A stretch of DNA of 64,000 nt from positions 5,706,001 to 5,770,000 of the forward strand of contig NC_051099.1 in assembly GCF_901709675.1 (NCBI RefSeq), in the 5' to 3' direction. Shown here piece after piece: positions 21,696-34,300 of the stretch. The notes below the pieces were generated by a model. The model did no database searches. It was not told where the DNA came from and saw only the letters and a list, made by a program, of their open reading frames with translations. Both the position numbers and the translations under genes were made by a program. Source of the DNA: Syngnathus acus (Eukaryota > Chordata > Actinopteri > Syngnathiformes > Syngnathidae). Position 1 is the first letter of the stretch; the number at the start of each line of letters is the position of its first letter.

Positions 21696-24600
21696 AATTA
21701 CAGTCACATCTTAATTAAACAATTTTATAATTACCGTAACATAAATACAAATTTCTCTTAGCTGGTGCACATTAGCATTAAACTAAGGGATTCTCGTGAT
21801 TATATGGTTTTCATCGTGGTTCTGGGTTCTTAAATATTCTCACTGTACAACAATTATTTGTGTTTGTTTTAGTTATGGGATTGAGGTAGTAAGCCCTTAA
21901 GTGGAAGTTGGAGTCAATTGTTGATTAGAGTTGAAAAGCCGCTTGAGGCGCTAACCTCTGCACCTTCCGTAGGCTACTGTTGTTGCGTGGGGTGGGATGA
22001 ATAATGTACGCTAACCTCGCGCTCATGCGGCTTAGCGATATTCTTCCTACTTACAAATACAGTACGGCTTTTACAGGGGGGAATAATAAACAGCTTGAAG
22101 CGAGCACACTATACCTCTTTTTAGGAGGAATATTCATGAGCTTCACAACGTTTTAGAATTGACACTACTAAAAATATACATTCAGACATGTTTTTTTGCT
22201 GTCTTTAGTTTGTATCCCATGTTTTGAGGCCGGTGGCTTTGAACCACTTTTATTTATTAGCAGATCGATCAGCTCGGCTAGCGTGTCCTTTCTACACTCT
22301 GGTCGACGATATTGCGTTGCTTGGGATCTTTCAGAGCTATTTTAAGAAAGTCGCCGCAGTGCACGTAGGCTCATAAAGAAAAACAGTGAAAAGAAGCAAG
22401 AGGAAGATAATTAGATATCTGTGAGGTGATGGCGCTCTGTTGCGGCAGGCAAAGAAAGTCAAAGAAATTGATCGCATTATTTGATAGGCCGGGGTGTATT
22501 AAAAAGGCTAATGGTGGTATTACTTAGGAGAACGCTGAGCAACTTAATTGGCTTCATTGATTTCCGGTTCCTGTTTCGGTTCAGTGGTAATTAAATTTTG
22601 AGGTTGCTGAAATGACACTCAAGATAATGTACTGTATATTCACCCCAAAAAAGAAAGTCAATGCTGTTTGAGTGTCTTGACAGCATCCTGATTTCATTTT
22701 TTGTGATGTGTTGCATCACGCTGCATTTGCTTCCAGTCAAATTAGCTGAATTGACGATTAGCCACAATTTGACAAGGGCTTTCCTGTTTTGCCAGCAAAT
22801 CAAAAACAATAAAGTTGATTTCGCTTCGACGAGTCGAACAAAATTGAAAATGCGGTCTTGTGTCGTGACCGGCTCTCCCTCTCTGGCTTGTGGTATTGTT
22901 GCGATTAAATGATGAGCTTTCAATTTGTCATGTCTCGGATGATTTCAGACTTCTTTGAAAAGGACTTGACTTCCATTCTGGGCGTTTTCATGTCTGAATT
23001 GTATAACTGATGAGGCAGAGAAACAAGTCCTTGTTGGCCCTAGAATGTAGTTTAATTTGAGAAAAAAAAACACATTTTCATATTTCGCCGGCGTCCAACA
23101 GGGTGCTATGTGAAACCCCTTGCTGTTTCACAAATTGCTATCACAAATCTGTTTACAGTCCTAGCTCGGCCCGCGTCAATGCCGACATTATTGCCCGTGT
23201 GAAAAATCACATTGCATTAATTTGCTTCAGTGAGAAACGATGTGTCAACTCGGCAGGATCCAGAACGTGAGAGATCTCCGCTAAATAAACATCAAATTAA
23301 CAGCGCAGGCAGTCTAATATCGTTTCGTGTTTGTACTCTCTTTTCTATACTTTGTTCAAATTGGGCCACTCGAGCTCAAGTCGAGGCAAACATCATTTAG
23401 CAGAACAGCATCGGATCTTAATTGTTCCCACTCATCCGCAAAAAAGACGAGAACACAGTGAAAGTTGCTAAAGAAATTGTACAACTGCTAAATGGCAAAC
23501 ACATGTGACTTTAAACTACCGTGCGGTTGTTGCGTTCAAAGCCGCTATGAAAATCATATGGGCTATTTTTGAACCAAGGGGAACGGAGGGAAAAAAAGGC
23601 AGCCAAACAAGAGGAAAATTATAAGGTCCCGCTCAGAATAAATAGGAGCCTCTGGAACTTTGTCACTGCACCATCTGCGTGTAAAAGTGACACGATGAAC
23701 ACGCTTTTGCATCTCGCTATCAGAACATAATAAAGTTTTTGGGACGGAGGAAATACGACTGCTCAAAAATCCTCTTTGGATCCATGAAATTTTTCATTTT
23801 TATTACATTTTTTTATATCCACTTGTAAGGAAATAGCACTTCATAACATTGTATGTCATAAAAACATAAATAACAATTAACACAAATGTGAAGTTTTTGC
23901 ATCATGATTTAACGCCGCACTTCTTCTACTATTATTTTAGTACTACTATGACTCAGTAAGATGTTGCAATATCAGTCATTGTGGTAGAAGATAAAGAATA
24001 TATGCCTGTGAGTGTTGAACTAATGTTAGCATATCAATGGCATTTTCCATTATAATGTTAGCATTAAGCTAGCGGGGCGTTCTTAAGATAGTGTTCTATT
24101 TTGTTGTTGTTGTTGCTGTAGCTCATCTTAACAGGCGAAACAAATGTGCCAGTAATGTGTTCCAATACTTTTTGCTCACACAGTTTCAGAAATAAAAGCA
24201 CTTCTTGTCTAATATTTATCATTCAATGTCTGAGCAAGTATAAAGGAAGTGGTCTGGCTGTTCCAAAACTGCATATCAGCAAACACAGTTCGGTCCGAAG
24301 CTAAATAATGCCTTCATTCTTCATCAATGCTCAGCGTATTTTTTCACACTGAATTCGTTAGTGTACCATTCATATTTGACAGTCGCTCGCTCTATTTCAT
24401 CTCCTGCCACTGTTAGTCGGCGATGGGCCGGCCTTCTGCATATTAATAAGTGCGTGAATGGAGCCGTGAGCCATTTGCATTGTGGGAGCGCTATTGAAAA
24501 GTGAATGTGGGGGAAGAAGGAGCACAAAATTGATACCAAAAAGCCTCCCAGCCCGGTCTCATATGCAGAGCATTACTTCCACAGTATGAACACTATATTG

Positions 24601-27189
24601 AGACTCATTTTTAGGAAGAGGAAAGGACTTTCAATGTGGGTTCCGATGATGTCAAAAACACGTGCAGTCTGTATTTCAACCTATGTCGGTGGTTTACGTC
24701 TCATTAAACGTAGAGTAATTCCTAGTTCTAATTTGTACTTTATGTGCTCTTGTCGTTTAATCTTGATAAGTGCCAAGATTATGGTCCATCCTGGAAAGGA
24801 CTGCGGCAAAACCACTCCGCATACGGCGGGGGGGGAAAAAAAATGAGACTCTATAGTGACAGTAAACTCCACTCACAAACTCATCTTCTCAGTGCGGCAG
24901 TAATATTAGTCTTTCTTTACTCACAATTATCCTCTTTGCAATTGGATTATTTTCATTTATAGATGCCACAAATAATTATAATGATAACACATTTTAACAT
25001 CATGCTAACTTTCCAGAGTCTCTTTAATGTTGGAGCAACAAGCCATTAGCATTACGGCGGGTGTGTGTGATTGCTTCTCAAGATGGTGTCGCGATTGAGA
25101 GCCTTAGATTATCTTGTCAAGTAATCCCCAGTAATGCCTTTGCTTTGTTTTGTTTTTGCTTGCTTCCAGTGAATACGGGTTATAAAAAATAAAAAAAAGA
25201 GTTGCGGTCAATTAACGGGTTTGCTCCCTAACCAACACCACTTACAGATACGGCGTAGCGTTTCCACTCACCGCAGTGGTCCCACTTACTATTTACCAGC
25301 TGCAGAAATCAATTTTGCAATATCATTGTACAAAAGGTAGATTTGAATTTCTTTGTCAGCCAATCAGAAGCAACGTTTACGTGTTGATGATTGGCTGAGG
25401 TTAGAGTCCTTTTCTAGTGCAAGCCAATTAGAAGCAGTGTGGCAGGTGTTGTTAACGAGAAGGTAAAGGCCAACGCTTGCACAGGAGCGTTTGTGTACGT
25501 GCAAGAATGAAGAAATATGAGAGAAAACACAGCGCTGCAGTGCCAACCTGCACCAAAATAAACAATTAGCAGCCTTAACATCCAAGAGAACCAAAAACTA
25601 ATGAAGAATCAAAAGTTCCACCTTGCATTTGGTCTCAGGGGGAACTTGACAAAGTGGCAGCCGATGCCGAGGACATACGATTGACACCGGGTGAGTTGAA
25701 CATTTTCAAAGCACAAGTTGCCCAGTTGCCATGCAAACGGATGTGCTCACTGTCCTGCTTGAAAATTTGAATCATCTGACATATAAATTGCACAAAAATG
25801 AGCTTGTTTGGACAGCAAAGTAGTTGTGATTAAATCAAGACTAGCTGTTTGGTGGTGAATGAAAACAAAACCCAAAGTGGGCTCAACAAAATGCACTCCA
25901 GTAAGTTCTGAAAACTAAACAGTCCAGTTTTCCCAACCGTCGGCTGACCTCGGCACCTTCCAAACAAGCACCGGTTAATGATTTTATCGACCAAGTCCAA
26001 GGACTGGCTCTTTGGCTCCGAGATGAGCCGTCGCCGCGCCTTTGTACCTTTTTTCTTAACCGCCTCCTGACCCCTTGCTATGACTCACCATCATGATGTA
26101 ATGCCCAGCAACCACGGGGGGGTGGGGGGGGGATCAGTCTGCTGAAATTACCCCCCGGGTCTTAAAACGCCTCAGTCTTTGTGTTGCAGATCCCCCCTCG
26201 CTCTAAACGGGTGGACTAAAATGCTGCGAGATGCACCAACTGGTTGTTTGCTGTTCTGAATTGGCAACGTGAGCACATTCTTGAGGCGAGCATCCTCTGT
26301 GGCCCCGCCGGTCTTTTTCCAAGACCGGAAAGGCACCACGGGGTCATGTGGCACGAATTTTGCCTTTCTCGCATCTTAAATTTCTCCAGCAGAAAGTTTC
26401 TTTCTGACTTCATGATATATTTGGTGGTTATTGTCCAAATGAGTAGTTTCGGCTCCCTTTCGGTATTGCCCTATCCAATAAATTCAGGTTCCTTGTCTGA
26501 TATGTGATACTTTGCAAATAATTGTCAAAAATATTTTTTTTTCCTTTCCCTTGTAAAGGACATCTCCTCGTGCACTATCCTTTGTTTTAGCACAAAGATA
26601 AGAAAGCAGAAACCGGTTGTTCCGTCTCTGATATTGTGTTATCACTTATCTGTGAGACAAAGCAAGATGTCTATGTTCGGGAGCGACGCCAGTGGCACGA
26701 GCGAGATGATAATTGTCTGTTCATGTGACCTCTGGAATTTTTTTCCCTCTCGCTTGGCTCAAACTAAAAATATTTTCAGGTCTTTTTCAGTTCAGTCCCA
26801 AATTTTTGAGGTTTCCAAAAATGGAAATGAGATAATAAAGCTAGCAGTCCCGGCTTGTGTTGTAGTGTGACATTACGTGAACGCTGTCACCGGTGGGAAG
26901 GAGATAAAACGCGGCCGGGAGACGTTTTATTTGACAGGCTCTGAGGACCTTTTCCATCAAAACGTCGTGTCAGTCGTCATCTAATTAGTCGGTAGCATCC
27001 GATATGAGAAGCCTGGAAATGTGTGGTGATGAGGTCACGCCGTTGGAAATAATCGTGTTATTGGCTGGCAACAGAGTCTCCGTGATGGGAAGCACATGGC
27101 CCACAGAAAATATTTCAAGTTGCTGTTTCATGCAAGAAAACATGTCGTCTAGTAGCAGAATCCAAAATTAGTAATATCCCACATCACCC

Positions 27190-27236
27190 TCAGATTTTTT
27201 CTTCTTAATGTTTTCCAAACTTTCCCGAGGTACAGT
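27190..27236 (+). other. weak recursive-splice-like motif
   Basis: A T/C-rich stretch from 27195 is followed by CCCGAG|GTACAG (junction 27229|27230). The pyrimidine tract is fair, but the 3' site is GAG rather than CAG and the donor half GTACAG is poor. It is listed only as a weaker relative of the two strong sites further on. Confidence 0.15.
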
Positions 27237-28880
27237 GAGAACCCAACCTATTGATTTTTATTTTTTATGAAAGTCTGGCACACTAAAAAGGTCAGATTTT
27301 TAGGTGGTATCAATTGCCGACGCACAACCCATCTTCAAATCATCAGGGACTATTGATTTTTTTTTTTTTTGGTGTGCATCCTCATATGTCAGGGTGTCGA
27401 GGTTAAATATTCAATGAAGCACATGTTCCCTTTTAAATGCTCAAGCTGTCGCACTTTCAAAACGATTATTTTCCAATGGATACCAACGTCACTGTTTGTA
27501 AAGCCACTTAGAAAAATCCAGTCCAGGTTTTGCCCCAAATCACTTGGGATAGGTTCCATCTTCCTGTGATTCTGAGCAGAATTGAAAATGAATCGAAAAT
27601 GTCAATCCACCCTTCATGATGTGTTCAGGGTCTGTCTGTTGCGTTTGATGGGTTGTCATTTCTAAGACTTTGACTGTTTGAGGTGCAGCGCACACACCAC
27701 CCCGGGGGAGAAAGCAAATGGGCCGTGAGCTGGGCCTTGAATAAAGGTGCCTGGCCTGACTCCTTGTCAGGACACAATGTGGAGTGTTGTCAAGGGGGCT
27801 GTGCGCCAAGCGCTGGATTTATGGCTTTCTTTTCACTCGCGTGCTCTTTTCCGAGATCAAGCGCAAACTGTCCTCTAGAGGAAAACCGGCAAATAGAGTC
27901 CAGTTCCAAATTTCCTCCTGAACCGTTGAGACATTGATTTATTCCAATAGATTTTTTTGTCTTTACCCATCCTACAGGCTAAAATGAGAAGCAGCAAATC
28001 AAAGGAATTGACTATTCACGTTCACGTTAGGCTCTGCAACAAATCTGCATTGATGGCCCTTAAAGGGGAACGATGTTGCCGCTACAAAATGCTAATGTCT
28101 TATTTCCCGGTTATTTATCGACGTTAATGCGTTTTTTTTTTTTATATGGAGCCACCCTGTCTAAAATCCAATGCAATTGTTGTGAGTGATATGCAGAAAG
28201 ATGTTCCTATTAATATGCATGACTGAATGAAGGACTGAGCGTCATCTGTGCGTCGCCTAATTTGTGTTTTTCACTTTTGCGGCAATGGCGAGAGAAGGCT
28301 CCGAAAATAGCGAGACTTTTTTTTTTTTTTTTAGGGGGGGTGCTACCGCTGATGTAAATGCATGAGCAGCTGTTGCCCCGCTGAAAGTTTAATAGGGTTG
28401 CAGCACAAGTAGCTTGGCTAAATTGGCGCGCCATCAATCAGGAGCGACGGCTTGCTTTGGGAAAAATTGCCGTAATTGCGCAGGCAGAGCGAGCGTAAAA
28501 GACGTGTCGACGTGCCACCCGACTTATTGCTGGCGTTTGTTAATCGAGCGTGGAAAGACTGGTTTTATTTTACGAAGTCAATGAAAGAGGCCGAACGAAG
28601 TTCACTCTTCGGTGCTCTGATTTTAGTCTGTTAGCTGTCGAGAAAAATCAAACAGTCCAACAGATTTGTGTCAACATCATGCATTATGAACAAGCTGCTC
28701 ACTCCCGAATGGATACAAAAACAAAAAGAATCTTTGTGCGTAAATTTGCCAGCAATTTGCCACGGGTTACACTTTGATTCCGGTTTAACTTTCCTGGAGC
28801 GTGGCCGGGGCTCCTAGCTCTGTGTGAAATGCCCGATAGTTATTCCGCTCGACTCAGCTTGGCGTTGCCAAGCTGGCAGC

Positions 28881-28894
28881 GGTGCCATAGTAAC
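28881..28894 (+). promoter_or_regulatory. RFX X-box-like motif (one mismatch)
   Basis: GGTGCCATAGTAAC matches GTNRCC-N2-RGYAAC except for one base in the left half site. Confidence 0.25.
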
Positions 28895-31282
28895 CTCCCG
28901 TGGCTTTGGCCTGCTCCCATTTCCTCGGGAAGGCTCTGATCATTTTTGAATCACCTGCTTGTTTTTGGTTCAAATAGGTAGTACATCAAAATGGCTCTCG
29001 GTCACTTTGAAAATTGAAGAGGAAGCAACCCGGGAGCATTGGCTCAATATTTTTTTATTTTGCACCGACAAAAGATAGACCTATATAGGTTATTTAGTTG
29101 CATGTGTATGTCTAGTTTGGGAATGTTAGCTACACGGGAGGCGGCGGGTCCGGCGAGACGGCGAAGCTGCTGAGAAAGACCCGGTTGTTAGTCCCGCCAT
29201 GCATGAGGCCACTCGCATTTGGATACAGTGGAGGCTGTCATGGGCAGCTTCCCCAAAGCATCCGCTCATTAGGGAGCGCATCTTGCTTTTGTGTGCCAAC
29301 TTTAATGAGCTTTGCATTCAAACATGTCTGAGCTGCAAAGCTCGTTTGGCTTCGAGTCTTTCCTTGCCACCCTACCTGGCCGATTCCTTTGAATCTTTGT
29401 GTGGCCAACAATCTCAGGACACCGTTTATTTGTTGACACGGAGCAGCTTAATGAGTTCATTTGCCGAGATGGCTCCTCTTACTTGCCAATGGCTTTCCTG
29501 TCTTGAGGGGGGAACCTCAAATGCCAGCTTCCTCTTGGAGATAGCAGAGAGAGAGAGAGAGCGGCCTCGAAAAAAAATCAAACACCCGTCGGGTTAATAG
29601 GCGAGAGCTTGGGCAACCCGACGTTCCTTTTTAAAGCACGTCCAGTCGCGGCCTCTCCGCGTGAGTCGAGGAAAGAACTTCACAACGATATTTGGCTCCT
29701 TTAATCGCCGTCTGACTTCAACCAGGTTAAACGGAGATATCTTTGGCGAGAGGAGATATTTCCTTTTAAGATCTAAAATGTCCACTTTGTGTTGTAACTA
29801 AATGAGTCCAAAGATCATTTTTTCGGCTTTTGTAAAATGATAACCACAACTCAATAACGGCAAGGCGATGCTCGGCGGTGCTCGGTGTGCCTTTCATCCA
29901 ATCGGCCCCAGTTTTAAAGTTATCTCATTAAAAGTGAGCGGCGCCGGAAAATGGGATGTCAGGGCGTGCTCGTTGGGCCGGCCGTGGTTCCTGTAACACG
30001 ATCCTCGAGGGTGAGGGGGTATCTCCGCAATGACATTCCGTTTCTGGGCAACCGGGCGGCAGCTGTGCATATTTTGGTGTCAGCGGGGGGGAGGCCACTC
30101 ACACAACTCTGTTTGAACAAAGTGGCCATTTTTTGTTGGATGATGTCATGTGACATCCTTTTCTCTTACCACATTTGATCTGAAGCGGGCGACTTCACTC
30201 TCGATTATCGGTGACTGACATGATTTAGTTCCAACTCCCAAAAAAAGTTTGTCGTTAGCCTTTAGAGGATCCGCACGCCTGAATTCCTTTCTCCACTTAG
30301 ATGGCTAATAAGTAATCCGTGTAGCAGCACACTAATGAGATACGGCGCCCATCGATTGGTAATGAGAAGAAAATACTTATGGCCAATTATCAACAGGCAT
30401 GTTTATGCGGGAACATCTTCAAAAGGGATCTCATTCTAATCCGCTCCTTAAAAGCTGACGTCTAATTTGCTTCCGACCTGCGTAGCCGCTGCTCTCCAGG
30501 AGATATTCCGGCGCCGTCGTGTTTGCAGGAAATATATTGTATATCATCGGAGGACATCTCGGGAGTCATTAGTTGTAGACTTGCTTGCGCACTCCAGAGT
30601 AGACACGAGGGGGGAGGGGGTGGATGCTCTCGACCGGTGTGGCCTCATTAATCACTCTCCTCTCCTCTTCTCGCCGCTAACTGCAGTGCCTCCTTTTGTC
30701 TGCTTTTGTTCGTCGGCTTCGGAGGCCGCGAAGTTCATTTGGCGTTGACGGCGGCACGACAAAAATGTCACCGGCTGCTTTTGGGCAGGCTTATCTTGTC
30801 TAAATTGAGATTCCATTAACCTACATACAGCGAGTTGCAAAAATATTCCTTCTTAATGGAACTTGGGGGACTCGATCCATCTCTGTAAGACAAAGTTGGT
30901 AGGTTGACCCGCCGGGACGCCAGACGTGGCACGGATCCCACGTTCCGGATGGTGAACAATGAAATTCTTATCGCGGAATTGAAAAGGTTGCGGCAAAAAT
31001 GAAGTCGACAGCGGAGCCCTCCTCCATTAGACTCGGGTAGGCAACGGCACCAATTACACTGTCGCCGGTGATCACGCAACTCATAAACAAAAGCCAATTA
31101 GCTAAGAAGGGGACGGGGGTAGACGGAATTGATGGAGTGGACGCCGCTTCCGTCCTCGGAGGGACGTCGCAGATGCGCCGCTCTACATTTATGCCGGTAA
31201 TCGTAAATAACGAGGCGCAACCAGCTCTACGGGTGAAGGAGGTGGCGCCAGACCGAGACGGCCTCGCCATCATGGACGCAGT

Positions 31283-31326
31283 GGGACCGGGAGGGCGGGA
31301 GAGGGGAGGGGAGGGGAGGGGGGGCG
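31283..31326 (+). repeat. G-rich (GAGGGG)n tract
   Basis: Six or more runs of three to eight G occur within about 45 bases on the + (transcribed-sense) strand. That is enough for a G-quadruplex in either the DNA or the nascent ncam1 intron RNA. Confidence 0.8.
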
Positions 31327-34300
31327 GCCCTGTTTTCTGCTCGGCTTCACCTGAGACAATGATGCAGGCTGGCATATTGGTGCCAAAGGGAGGCTAAAGG
31401 TGACGGCCAGCCTGGAATGTTGAAAGCTGTTCAACATATTGTAGCTTCCCAAATGGCGTTCATTGATTTTTCCGGACGACACAGGGAGCCGGGGAACATT
31501 TACGAAATGGCGACAAATCATGGAATGATTTTGCGTGTTAGTTGCCATGATTGATGGCAACAAACGGGACGTATCGGCGGTCATCCGTTTCCGACGATAT
31601 CGACCTACGCCAGCGATGGCCAATGAAAACGTTTCTTTCCCGTTCACTTTATATTTCTTCTATTGTTTTCTGGCCGCTCCCGGTGTCTTCTGTATTCGTC
31701 GCCTCCGGCTGTGCGCCGTCACGCTTCCGCCACGCTTCGTTCCTTCATTAAGTTGGCTCCAATACCACGCCGCTGCGGCAAGAATGGGGAAAAAGTCTAG
31801 ACGCATCGAAAAAAAAAAAAAAATTCTGATGAATCACCTTCACACCGCTGCGGAAAAGGCAGCATGGCTGACGTGGAGGCACGCGCGTGTGCATCCGCAT
31901 CAATCACGTTTCCGTCAGCCATGATGGATATTTCATGTCAGAGCAAGTTCATTTAAGCCTTGCGCATTTTTAATGTCAGCTTCCTCGCTCCCTCGCCTTT
32001 CTTGTTTAGCTCTGCATATTCCTGACACTGATGTCTAAGCCCCCCCCCCCCCACCACTCATTTTGTGTTTTGTTGTGCGGCCAGGCTGGCCTGACAATCA
32101 GGCTAATAAGATAGCGTGCGCCCCTCCAAATAGCGTTTGCATAGCTGATTTTATTTTGAAATTCAAATTTTACTTCAGGGGGACATATTGAGGAAAATAA
32201 GCTTTTCAATTGCTCGTAGACAAATAGTGAAGTCTCTGGAGTGGGTGAAATTCCACTTGTGTCCAAAAATGGGTCTTTAAGCAAGCCATTTTTGGTGGAG
32301 CACATACTTAGCCAGAAATTGCATGCTGCCTTTATTACTTGTCAGCGTTTTTGACTCCAGCGCCTCATTTGTAATCGTGCTTGCAACATTTGTAATTCAA
32401 ATCACCTTTTTGCATTGGAATGAACTGAAATATGAAAGCCAAAATAGTTTGAAAAACGTGAAAGCTTAGTGGAGAATGTCACCAAATATCTGCGAGAGCC
32501 CTCCGAGTGGAATTGCCACTTTTGGAAGCTGTGATTGATTCCCGCATTTATTTTTGTCAAGTTTATGGGCAGATGATTGCGCCTCTGCCAAGTTTTTTTT
32601 TCTTTTCTTTTCTGTACTCGCTGAGTAAATGTTCCAGCGCGCCCATTCCCATTATCCACAGCTAAAGGGAAGCCGTGATTAATCATCTTCGGGGATGTCC
32701 CTCCCTTTCCCTCTTAGCCTTGCCACGTCCACTCCACGTGAGCGATGGTGGCTACGCTAGGCCTTTGCTTGCTGTCACGCTCGCTTGCGGAGGTGAGAGA
32801 GTCCGGTTCACCCTGCTGCACCTTTTTCCCATTAAAAACACATTTGGTGGAACATCATCCGTTGAAAATCCTTCATTAAAGACACAACCAAAGCAGATGT
32901 GCCCTCTTGGGTTTTTTTTTTCTGCAAAAGTTGACAACGTCCCTGAAAAGATTGCTTTTGCAGCAGGAAGCTCTGAATGTGCAAATGGTTAATTTTGCAC
33001 AAAGGAAGATAACAAATAGGCTATAAGCGAATGTGTGTGGTGTGTTGAGTCTCTGTGAGTCTCTTTTCAATGCAACACTGCGCTCAGTTAAACACTGGGA
33101 ATCCGTTAAGTAAAAAAAGAACAACAAAAAAGGCTTAAATTGGTCCTTGGCATTTTGTGAAGGTGCGTGTGTGTGTGTGGGGGGGGGAGTGCTACCAAAA
33201 AGTTTGACGACATTCCCATGGCCAATTTTACAAACACTGGCAGAGCTAGAATTTTTTTTTTTTCTTGGCCATGGAGTGGCCATGGACATCGCTGGAGAGC
33301 CGCAAATAGAAAAAAATTACAACGCCCCTCGTATGTTCAGAAAACACTGATAATTCTGTGTTCCGTAAATGGGATGGGGAAAATACGTTAAAAAGAAAAT
33401 GGAAGGGGGGAGCACTGCCCTTGCTCCGCCAGTGTTTACAGATGCTGATATCAGCTGCCAGTGGATTAATCTGTCGGGCCCTTCGTCAAACATTTATTAA
33501 CTGTGAGGAAGAAACATTTGTAGGGCAACATTGCGGCCGCTTGTGAACGTGTCCGTCGAGGTGGCGAGAGTTTTACATTCACCGCGGAATGCACCTTGGG
33601 TATATTGATTGCGGGTGGAGAGGCAAACGCACAGCGGCCCCGCCCCCCCTTGAGCGTGTCGGCAGTTCATTCCGTGCTCTAAACAGTTGTTCCGTGGGGT
33701 CCCCGCACCAGGCGGGCCTCCATTAGAAGCTGTCCGCTCGGCGCCAACTGTTGCTGTAATAACGTGCTGAGAGGCGTTAGATGGCTGGCAGTTATTTTTA
33801 TGAGCGGGTCATCACCAGGGTGCCCAGGACATTATTGAACTGATGGAGGAAAAATAGATTTTTTTCTTTTTATCTTTCTGGCTAGGATGTCTTATTGAGT
33901 GTACAAATGTTTTGTCAATCATGTGGACTCAAATGGCTCGGTGCAGCAAGCGGCTCGGAATCAGGCCCAGCCAGTTTGCCGCCTGAGCAGGTTTCAAATC
34001 CAGACATGTTCTTTTTCGCTTCTTTGGTTTTACACGAGTTGTTGAAGACTCGGAAAGAATGTCATTTCCTCCTAGAGAAAAGACCGTTGTTTCCCGCTCT
34101 ATAAAAGTCATTTTGCCGTCGTATCAGTCGAGCCAATGCATGTGAATAGTCCGTGGCTGCTAGGCCGGAGATAAAAACGTCAAGACACGCGGGATGGAGT
34201 AGCGTCATTGTTCCTAGCGCCGAGGAATGTGGACGGAAGCTAAGAAAGTGGCGGCCGCCGATGAATGGACGCATTTCAGCCACGTATTCAACATGTCTTT

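Noticed and set aside
32760-32800. GCGGAG|GTGAGA as a possible third recursive site
   Set aside because: The tract before it is only weakly pyrimidine-rich and GCGGAG is a poor 3' splice site.
33980-34005. GGTTTCAAATCCAGAC resembling a tRNA T-arm
   Set aside because: No matching D-arm, anticodon arm or acceptor stem could be drawn around it.
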